A DNA stretch of 64,000 nucleotides, from positions 62,001-126,000 of the forward strand of contig NZ_FOXP01000009.1 of NCBI RefSeq assembly GCF_900115745.1, given 5' to 3'. A program made the translations under genes and the position numbers. Every line of letters begins with the position of its first letter. The stretch's first letter is position 1. The DNA comes from Sphingomonas rubra (GTDB taxonomy: Bacteria; Pseudomonadota; Alphaproteobacteria; Sphingomonadales; Sphingomonadaceae). This document shows, one piece after another, positions 42,718-50,300 of the stretch. Under the pieces are notes generated by a model that was not told the DNA's origin, did not search any database, and worked only from the letters and a program-made list of their open reading frames with translations.

Positions 42718-43335
42718 TCACGCCGCCGCGACCGCGCCGACCGGTCCGATCGCGGCAGGTTCCCCGCGCGAGTAGGTGCCGATCAGCACGCCCGCCGCCA
42801 GCACGTGCCCGCCGATCGCCTCCAGCAGCGCGCCGCGCCCGGGCGATCCGGCGGTCACCTGCGCACCCGCGCCTAGTGCGAACAGCTGAAAGACATAGCG
42901 ATGCTCGCCGTGCCCGGTCGGCGGATCGGGTGGCAGCCAGCCTTCGCGCAGGTAGGAGTTGCGTCCGACATCGCCGCCCTCCGTGCCGTCGCCGTCCGCC
43001 GCCATCGCACCCTCGGCCAGCGAGCCGGCCTCGGGCGGCATGCCCCAGACCACGGCATGAACCAGCGGCTGCGGCGTGGGCGAGTCGGCGTCCTCCACCA
43101 ACAACGCGAGATGAGCGGTGCCCACCGGCGGATCGCGCCACGTGAGCGGCGGCGAGATACCCGCCCCGTCGGCGGTGAACCGATCGGGCAGGCGACCGCC
43201 ATCGGCGAAAGCAGGGCTGCTCAGCTCCAGCTTCTCGAACCGGGACAGCGCCGGATCGGCAATCGCCACCTTTTCCGCACCGGCGCGCACGCCCGACAAG
43301 GCGTGGCCCAGCCATTCGGGAATATGTTGCAGCAT
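42718..43335 (-). CDS. YbhB/YbcL-family (PEBP, Raf-kinase-inhibitor-like) protein
   Basis: A 205-residue phosphatidylethanolamine-binding-protein fold. Family markers are GGRLPDRFTADGAGISPPLTW, LALLVEDADSPTPQPLVHAVVWGMP (with the DxDSP and H of the ligand pocket) and YLREGWLPPDPPTGHGEHRYVFQLFAL. A short extra N-terminal segment (about 40 residues) precedes the domain. The biochemical role of bacterial members is unclear. The gene is convergent with the GGDEF gene, 13 bases apart, and follows the lipoprotein gene. Confidence 0.88.
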   Translation of the reverse strand: MLQHIPEWLGHALSGVRAGAEKVAIADPALSRFEKLELSSPAFADGGRLPDRFTADGAGISPPLTWRDPPVGTAHLALLVEDADSPTPQPLVHAVVWGMPPEAGSLAEGAMAADGDGTEGGDVGRNSYLREGWLPPDPPTGHGEHRYVFQLFALGAGAQVTAGSPGRGALLEAIGGHVLAAGVLIGTYSRGEPAAIGPVGAVAAA

Positions 43336-43348
43336 CGGGGAACCCTCC

Positions 43349-43852
43349 TCAGTTCTGCGGACAGGTGCCGGGCCGACGCTCGGTCCCGGCACGCGTGGAC
43401 CAGCGGCTGGCGTCGCCCATCGACTCGGCATCGTGGTAGCAGACTGACCCGCCGTCGAGATTGCCGTCGGCCGCCACCAGCACCGTCCAGTTGCGATCGG
43501 CGCAGTTGTGCGCCTCGCATCCGTGCGCCGCGATGCGCGATCCGACACGGGCGATCGGCACCGTGGTCGCCTCGCGGCCGACGATAGTGCGGCGCAGGCC
43601 CTCCTCCGGCACCAGGTCGACCACGAGATTGGCGACTTCCGACCGGTCGAAGAAGCCGACGCCGTCCACCGCGTCATTGGGGTAGTGGCCGACATAATTG
43701 CTGAGCGGCGTCGACTGAACCTGGCCGGGCAGGGGCGTAGGCGGCCTGGTGGCAGGGGGCACGAAATTGCCCGGCGATTCGCCCGTCGACGGGTCCGATC
43801 CCCCGCACGCGGTGAGCATGAAGACGGCGAACAGGGCGGAGGGGCGGCGCAT
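43349..43852 (-). CDS. Predicted lipoprotein, unknown function
   Basis: A 167-residue exported protein. The ATG at 43852 gives a short signal peptide with a lipobox (FMLTAC16) followed by GGSDP and a Pro/Thr-rich linker. The mature part has the strands HYPNDAVDGVGFFDRSEVANLVVD and several cysteines (HGCEAHNCADRNW, GGSVCYHD, GTCPQN) that may form disulfides. I do not recognise the family. It is 13 bases upstream of the PEBP gene on the same strand and divergent from DUF1810. Confidence 0.7.
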   Translation of the reverse strand: MRRPSALFAVFMLTACGGSDPSTGESPGNFVPPATRPPTPLPGQVQSTPLSNYVGHYPNDAVDGVGFFDRSEVANLVVDLVPEEGLRRTIVGREATTVPIARVGSRIAAHGCEAHNCADRNWTVLVAADGNLDGGSVCYHDAESMGDASRWSTRAGTERRPGTCPQN

Positions 43853-43916
43853 GAGGGGAGAACGCCCGCCGTACCGCCGGGTTGCGAGCGGCAGCGATGC
43901 GGCGCATGACGGCGTC

Positions 43917-44342
43917 ATGGACGCGCTTCACCGCTTCGTCGACGCGCAGGCGACCAGTTTCGAGCAGGCGCTGGCCGAGCTGCGCGCAGGCACCAAGCGC
44001 AGCCACTGGATGTGGTGGATCTTCCCGCAGATCGCCGGCCTGGGCCGCAGCGAGACGGCGCGGCATTACGCGATCGCGTCGCGTGCCGAGGCGGTCGCGT
44101 ATCTGCGGCATTCGCTGCTCGGACCGCGGCTGATCGCGGCGGCGGAGGCGGTACACGGCGCACCGGGCAGCGCCGTCGCGATCATGGGATCGGTCGACGC
44201 GGTGAAGCTGCGTTCCTCGATGACGCTGTTCGCGGCGGTGGCGGCCGATCCGGCGCCGTTCCGGGCGGTGCTCGATCGCTTCTACGACGGCATCGACGAT
44301 CCGGAGACACTGGCCCGTATCCGAGTGCGCGATCCGGGCTGA
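43917..44342 (+). CDS. DUF1810 family protein
   Basis: A 141-residue soluble protein. It begins MDALHRFVDAQATSFEQALA and has the defining SHWMWWIFPQIAGLGRSETARHYAI block and the SSMTLF patch near the C-terminus. The family (also called calpastatin-like in old annotations) has no confirmed biochemical role. The ATG at 43917 gives the usual family N-terminus; the region further upstream overlaps the divergent lipoprotein gene. A perfect hairpin follows the stop. Confidence 0.85.
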   Translation: MDALHRFVDAQATSFEQALAELRAGTKRSHWMWWIFPQIAGLGRSETARHYAIASRAEAVAYLRHSLLGPRLIAAAEAVHGAPGSAVAIMGSVDAVKLRSSMTLFAAVAADPAPFRAVLDRFYDGIDDPETLARIRVRDPG

Positions 44343-44349
44343 AACTGGG

Positions 44350-44378
44350 CACCACGTGCGTTCGACCGTCACGTGGTG
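44350..44378. terminator. Perfect 9-bp hairpin after DUF1810; start of a 306-base gap
   Basis: CACCACGTG (44350-44358) and CACGTGGTG (44370-44378) pair perfectly with an 11-base loop, eight bases after the DUF1810 stop. No T-tract follows. The rest of the gap (to 44648) has lower GC than its neighbours, especially around 44470-44640, and must hold the promoter of the DUF11 locus; I could not pick a convincing -35/-10 pair or a known riboswitch. Confidence 0.45.
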
Positions 44379-44648
44379 TGGAGTGGGAAACTAACATCCC
44401 TGCTCCCGGTTTCATCGATCGGGCGGGGCGAGGCGAAATCGCCGTGGGCTGCGCAATGCCACCGATACAGGCATTTTGGATCGAACTGATCGTCCGATCA
44501 TCAAGTATGCGATGGCGATGGTGCATCATCGAACCAATTCCGGCGTACCTGCCGGTCGTCAGGCAACAATAGAAACAGCTTCGATTTCATAGCTTTTGCT
44601 TAAGCACCTGACTGCATCTTCCGCGCATCAAGCAGAAGGTGGGGTAGG

Positions 44649-45605
44649 TTGCAGGTGAGGTCGTGTCGGTCGTGGTCCAGGGGCGTCAGGAAGAGCATCT
44701 TCCCGATCGTCCTGCTCGCGACCGCCGAACAGCATGGCCTCGCGCAGACCGTGCCGGGAACGACCATCAGCAACCGCGCCGACTTCCTGTACGAGATCGG
44801 CGGCGAGATCCGGCGTGGTTCTTCCAACACTGTGGCCTTCACCGTGGCCGAGCGGCTCGACGTCGGCGTGTCGGCGGACAGTGCGACGCCGATCCCGATC
44901 GCGTCCGTGCCGACCACGGTGACGGCGACGGTGACCAATCTGGGCAGCGGCCGCGAGGCACTGGATCTTTCCGTGCGTCCGAGCGGGGGCGTGCGCGTCG
45001 AGCAACTGGCGATCGATCGCGACGGCGATGCCCGCTTCGACGCCGCGGTGGACCAGCCGCTCGCCGGCACCACGCCCGTTCTCGCGCCGGGCGAGGCGCT
45101 GCACCTGGTGGCGGTGATCGCCGCCACCGACGCACCGGTCGACGGCACGCTGGTAATCGGCGCGCGCGCGCAGACCGGATCGGGCGAGGTCGACCAGCTC
45201 TTTCCCGGCCGTGGCGACGAGGGCGGCGACGCGGTGGTGGGGCCGACCGGCGCCACCGCCGGCGTCACGCTGCCGCTGGTCGCGGGGCGGTCCGCGCCGA
45301 CGCTCGCCAAGCAGCAGTCGGTGCGCGCGCCGGACGGCTCGGCACGGCCGATATCGGGGGCGATCGTCACCTACACGCTGGTCGCCACGCTGCCGGCGGG
45401 CAGCGCGCGCGAGGCGCGGATCGAGGACCCGGTGCCCGCCGGCACCCGCTACGTCGCCAACAGCCTGACCCTGGACGGCGCAGCCCTGAGCGACGCCGCC
45501 GACGCCGATGCGGGCGAGTGCGACGGCCGCCTGGTCGCGGTCGCGCTCGCCGTGCCGATCGCCGCGGCGACCCACGCCGTCACTTTTCAAGTCCGCCTGC
45601 CATGA
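44649..45605 (+). CDS. Secreted DUF11-type repeat protein 1 of surface locus
   Basis: About 318 residues. After a basic N-terminus comes a hydrophobic signal (FPIVLLATA) ending near LAQT, then two beta-sandwich segments. The second (about 215-318) carries the DUF11 pattern: VTYTLVATLPAGSAREARIE, then DPVPAGTRYVANSLTLDG. DUF11 repeats occur in large bacterial surface and S-layer-like proteins. The start is uncertain: TTG at 44649 or GTG two codons later. Overlaps the next gene by four bases (ATGA). First of four consecutive exported proteins. Function unknown. Confidence 0.7.
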   Translation: MQVRSCRSWSRGVRKSIFPIVLLATAEQHGLAQTVPGTTISNRADFLYEIGGEIRRGSSNTVAFTVAERLDVGVSADSATPIPIASVPTTVTATVTNLGSGREALDLSVRPSGGVRVEQLAIDRDGDARFDAAVDQPLAGTTPVLAPGEALHLVAVIAATDAPVDGTLVIGARAQTGSGEVDQLFPGRGDEGGDAVVGPTGATAGVTLPLVAGRSAPTLAKQQSVRAPDGSARPISGAIVTYTLVATLPAGSAREARIEDPVPAGTRYVANSLTLDGAALSDAADADAGECDGRLVAVALAVPIAAATHAVTFQVRLP

Positions 45606-46069
45606 GGAGCCTTTCGTTGCTTTCGTTCCTGATCGCCGCCGTCGCGACACCCGCGGCCGCCGTCGACCCCCTGCGGCTGGAGACGCGCATCCTGGCCGAG
45701 CGCCGCGTCGCCGCGCCGGACGGCAGTACCCGCGTCGAACTGGTCCCGCCCGCCCGCGTCGGGCCGGGCGATCCGGTGGTCGTCGAGGTGGCCTTCCGCA
45801 ACGGCGGCGCACAGCCGATCGGCGGCCTCGTCATCGCCAATCCGGTGCCGCGCGGCCTTGCCTATCGGGCACCGCACGGGACGGAGATGCCCGAGCTGTC
45901 GGTCGACGGTCGCCGCTTCGGCCCGCTGGCCAGCCTCGTCGTCGCGCTGCCCGGCGGCGGCACGCGGCCGGCGACCGCGTCCGACGTCACCCATGTCCGG
46001 TGGCGCCTGTCCACGTCACTGGCGGCCGGCCGCGGAGGCGCGTTCGCGTTCCGGGCGGTGGTTCGATGA
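45602..46069 (+). CDS. Small secreted beta-sandwich protein 2 of surface locus
   Basis: A 155-residue protein with a signal peptide (MRSLSLLSFLIAAVATPAAA) and one DUF11-like sandwich: VGPGDPVVVEVAFRNGGAQP, then IANPVPRGLAYRAPHGTEM. It looks like a single-domain relative of the neighbouring proteins. The ATG at 45602 lies in the stop of protein 1. Possible roles are a pilin-like or accessory subunit, inferred only from position and fold. Confidence 0.75.
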   Translation: MRSLSLLSFLIAAVATPAAAVDPLRLETRILAERRVAAPDGSTRVELVPPARVGPGDPVVVEVAFRNGGAQPIGGLVIANPVPRGLAYRAPHGTEMPELSVDGRRFGPLASLVVALPGGGTRPATASDVTHVRWRLSTSLAAGRGGAFAFRAVVR

Positions 46070-46092
46070 CCCCTTTCTCAGGAGAAACATCC

Positions 46093-47220
46093 ATGATCCG
46101 CATCGTCCTGCGGCGCCTGCTGCTGTCCGGAACCGCGGCGGTCGCCGCCGCGGTTCCGGGTGGGCAGGCCGCCGCGCAGACGGCGAGCACGGCAACCCCC
46201 GCCGGCACCACCGTCAGCAACACCGCGCAGGCGACCTACAGCGTCAACGGCGCGACCCAGACCGTCCAGTCTAACACCGCGACCTTCGTCGTTGACCGCA
46301 AGGTCAACCTGACGGTGGTGAAGGCGCAGAATGCCGACACCAGCGTGGCGCTGGGCCAGATCGGCGCGGTGACCGCGTTCCGCGTGACCAACAACACCAA
46401 CGGCACGCAGGATTTCCTGCTCGATCCCGACCAGAATTTGGGCACCATTATCTACGTCGGCACCGACAATTACGACATGACCAACCTGAAGGCCTATGTC
46501 GACGTCAACGACAACGGCACCTACGAGCCCGGGACCGACGTGGCGACCTTCATCGACGAGTTGAAGCCGGACGAGGCGCGCACCGTGTTCCTGGTGGGCG
46601 ACGTGCCGACCTCGCAGCTGGCGCAGTTGGCGATCGTCAGCCTGCACGTCACCGTGGCGGAGGGCGGCGCGGCGGGTACGGCCGGCGCGCGGCTGCGGCA
46701 GACCACACTCAACGTCCTCAACCAGGATAACGAGGTGGACGTGGTGTTCGCCGACAACGACTCGGACGGGATCGGCGGCGACGGGCTGCACGACGGCGAG
46801 GCGCGCGCGTACCTCGCCTATGATGTCGGCGTGAAGAACGTCGACCTGACCGTCAACAAATCGATGACGATCCTGTCGGACGGCGTCAGCACGCTCAATC
46901 CCAAGGCGCTGCCCGGCGCGGTGGTGGAATATTGCCTGTCGGCCCGCAACGCCACGCTGCTGACCGCCGCCGCGAACGTGACGCTGACCGACATCGTCCC
47001 CGCCAACACTACCTACGTTGCCCAGTCGCTGACGATCGGCGTGGCGGGCGGCACCTGCGTGCTGCTCGGCCAGGGGCAGGACGACGACGCGGACGACGCC
47101 AATGATCCAGGCCCGTACCGCGGATCGTACGACGCCACCGCCAGGCGGGTCACCGCGATCATCCCGTCGCTTGCCGGCAGTACCACGATCAACGCCTCGT
47201 TCCGGGTGACGATCAACTAG
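46093..47220 (+). CDS. Secreted DUF11-type repeat protein 3 of surface locus
   Basis: A 375-residue protein. The signal peptide ends GGQAAAQ, then comes TPAGTTVSNTAQATYSVNG, the usual opening of this family. Residues about 80-240 form a domain rich in Asp/Asn/Thr, including calcium-binding-like stretches (DNDSDGIGGDGLHDGE). DUF11 follows at about 260-370 (YCLSARNATLLTAAANVTLT, DIVPANTTYVAQSLTIG). The ATG at 46093 is chosen for its signal peptide and AGGAGA ribosome site; an ATG nine codons earlier overlaps protein 2. Its stop is the CTAG of a repeat element. Confidence 0.78.
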   Translation: MIRIVLRRLLLSGTAAVAAAVPGGQAAAQTASTATPAGTTVSNTAQATYSVNGATQTVQSNTATFVVDRKVNLTVVKAQNADTSVALGQIGAVTAFRVTNNTNGTQDFLLDPDQNLGTIIYVGTDNYDMTNLKAYVDVNDNGTYEPGTDVATFIDELKPDEARTVFLVGDVPTSQLAQLAIVSLHVTVAEGGAAGTAGARLRQTTLNVLNQDNEVDVVFADNDSDGIGGDGLHDGEARAYLAYDVGVKNVDLTVNKSMTILSDGVSTLNPKALPGAVVEYCLSARNATLLTAAANVTLTDIVPANTTYVAQSLTIGVAGGTCVLLGQGQDDDADDANDPGPYRGSYDATARRVTAIIPSLAGSTTINASFRVTIN

Positions 47221-47308
47221 AGCGGAATGACATCACCTCGCCCCCTTCGCGCTGCGCGAAGTCGAAGGGCGAACGGTGGTAAGTCGATCGTTCCTCATTC
47301 CGTCCTAG
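47217..47308. repeat. CTAG-ended composite palindromic element in the surface locus
   Basis: Left end CTAGAGCGGAATGACATCA (47217) and right end ATTCCGTCCTAG (to 47308) are inverted partners. The core CCCCTTCGCGCTGCGCGAAG with TCGAAGGGCGAACGG is the REP arm also found in the vapC/nupC element. It provides the stop codon of protein 3 and separates it from the 1668-residue protein, so it may reduce transcription into that gene. Confidence 0.7.
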
Positions 47309-47377
47309 CCCGCTTCCTTCCAAGGAGACGCCATCACCCGGCGCGCGCCGCCCGCGCGCGCCGGCACGGCCACCCGC

Positions 47378-50300
47378 ATGCCCCGCATCCGTCCTCTCCG
47401 GTGGCTCCTCGCCGCCCTGCTCAGCCTGGCCGCGGCCGGGGTGGCGGGGGAGACGGTGCGCGTCGCCAACACGGGCGTGCTGCGCTTTGCGGACGGAACC
47501 GGCGCCTGGGCCGAGGTCCGCTCCAACACCGTCGCGCTCGACGTCGAGCAGGCGAAGCGTCCGACGACGCTCGCCTTTTACCGCCCGCCGGACGATTACG
47601 AGCTGACCGGCATGCGTTGCCGGACGACGCCCGCGCTCGCCTTCACGCCTGCACCGGTCGACGAGGAGGCGTTCGCCCGCGCCACCAAGGTCGCCGCGCT
47701 GGACATCTACGCCGACATGCTGCTGGCGCTCGACAACCCGGCCGGTAATCGCGATCCGCTGGTCCGCGAGACGGCGACGATCACCGCCACCGTCGACGAC
47801 GTCGCGGTGGCGCTCGACCTGCTGGAAACGGGCGCCGACAGCGGCACGTTCGTCGGCGGCGTGCCCGCGACCGCGACGGGCAAGCATCCCGACCTCGTCC
47901 CCTGCGACGTCCGGGGTCAGCGCGGCGGCCGGCTGAGCCTGTCGTTCGGGGGGGACGCGTCCAGCCTGGGCTCCGCCGCGACCCTGCTGATCGATCCGGC
48001 CGGTTTCGTGTTCGATTCCGGCAGCGGTGCCCTGATCGACGGCGCGATCGTGTCGCTGGTCGACGCCAATGGCGAACCCGCGATCGTCTACGGAGACGAC
48101 GGCGTCAGCCGCTATCCCTCCACCGTCACCAGCGGTGCCGCGGTCACCGACGCGGGCGGCCGTTTCTACCCCGCGTTGCCGGGGCGTTATCGCTTTCCCT
48201 ACACGCTGCCGGGCACCTATTTCCTCAAGGTCGAGCCGCCCGGCGACTATACGGCGCCCTCCGTCGTGCCGCTCGCGACACTGGAGCGACTGGCGCATCC
48301 GGGCGGCGCCCCCTTCATCCTCAACGATGCGAGCTTCGGTCGTGCGCTCGTCCTGTCGTCGCCCGATCCGTTCTACGCGGACATTCCGCTCGACCGGCCG
48401 GACGGCGCGCCGCTGCCGGCGACCGGCGCGTCGCTGCTGCTGACCAAGACCGCTTCCGTCCGCGAGGCGTCGCCGGGCGACGTCGTGCAGTACCGGCTGC
48501 AGCTCGCCAATCGCGGCACCGGCGAGGCGCGGGCGCTGCACGTCCTCGACACGCTGCCGTCGGGTCTGCGCTATCGCCGCGGCTCGGCGCGCGGCGCGGC
48601 GGAGCCGGCGGTGGCGGCGGACGGCCGCTCGCTCGACTTTCCGATCGATCCGCTCGGCCCCGCGGCCACGCGTGAGATCACCTACGCCGTGGAGATCGCG
48701 CCGGGCGCCCCGGTCGGCGAGGCGCTGAACCGCGCGCGGGTGACGGGGGAGGGCGTCGCCAGCAACGAGGCGGCGGCCTCGGTCCGCGTGCAGGCGCTGC
48801 TCTTCTCCGACGCGTTGACGGTGATCGGGCGGGTGACGGGGGGCGACTGCGGTGATCCCGTCGACCGGCGGCGCGGCATCCCCGGCGTGCGCCTGATGCT
48901 GGAGGACGGCAGCTTCGTCGTCACCGATCGCAACGGCCTTTACCATTTCGAAGGCGTGCCGGCCGGGCGCCACGTCGTCCAGCTCGACACCGGCAGCCTG
49001 CCGGCGACGCACGCGCCGGTCGCCTGCGACGCCGATACGCGGAGCGCGGGCAGCGCGATCTCCCGCTTCGTCGAGGGGCAGGGCGGGCTGCTGAAACGCG
49101 TCGACTTCCAGCTGCGTCCCACCGGCAAGGCACCCCTTGCCGTCGACGCGCTGCCGATCGCGGTGGCCGACGACGCGACCGCGGCGGGCAATCGCGACTG
49201 GACGGCGGGCCTGGTCGCGGGCCCCGCCGACTGGCTGTTCCCCGCCGCCGACCACAATCCGCGCTCCGCCGTGCAGCGCGTCGTCGTCCGCCACCCCGCG
49301 GGCACGCGCGTCGCCTTGCGGATCAACGGCCGGCGAACCGATCCGCTGGCGTTCGACGGCAGCGAGCCGGCGGGCGAGGTGGCAGTGTCGCGCTGGACGG
49401 GCGTGCCCCTCGGCCCCGGGGACAACCGGCTGGAGGCCGACATCCTGGGCAGCGACGGCCGGGTCGTCACCCAACTATCGCGGATCGTCCACCAGGCCGG
49501 CGCCGGCGTCCGCGCGACGGTGGACCTGGCCAAGAGCCGCCTGGTCGCGGACGGGCTCACCCGACCGCTGATCGCGGTGCGCGTCGTCGATGCCGCCGGC
49601 CGGCCGGCGCGCGCGGGCACGCCCGTGCCGTTCCGCGTCGACCAGCCCTATCGTGCCGCTGCCGAGGTCGCGGTGGAGCAGCAGCGGCCGCTGGCGGGGC
49701 GCGGGCGTACCGACCCGGTCGCGCAGGTCGTCGGCGACGACGGTTACGCCTTCCTGGCGCTGGCGCCGACGACGCAGGGCGGTGCCGTTCGCGGCGTCGT
49801 GCGGCTGGCCGACGGCGAGGCGGTGAGGGCCAGCGCGTTCCGCGCCTGGCTGGAGGCGCCCGCGCGCGCCTGGCAGGTGGTCGGCTTCGGCGCGGGGTCG
49901 ATCGGCTACGACACGCTCCGCACCAGGGCACGGTCGCTGCCGCGTGGACGGCGCGGCGAGGTGGTCACCGACGGGCAGCTGGCGCTCTACGCCAAGGGGC
50001 GGATCAGGGGATTGTGGCTGCTGACCCTCGCCTATGACAGCGACGGCCGCTACGACCCGCGGCGCGGGCTGCTCGGCACCATCGATCCCGATCGCTACTA
50101 TACCGTGTATGGCGACGGCACCGTGCAGGGCTACGACGCGCCGACCCGGCGCAAGCTGTACCTGCGGCTGGAGCGGCGCGAGTTCTACGCGCTGTTCGGC
50201 GATTTCGAGAGCGGCTTCACCGACACCCAGCTGACCCGCTTCAACCGCACGCTGAACGGCGTCAAGGCGGCCTATCAGGGGCAAGGGCTGAGCGCCGCCG

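Noticed and set aside
44379..44648. Cyclic-di-GMP riboswitch in the leader of the DUF11 locus
   Set aside because: The conserved GEMM segments (CACGCACAGGG, GNRA-type tetraloop receptor) are absent.
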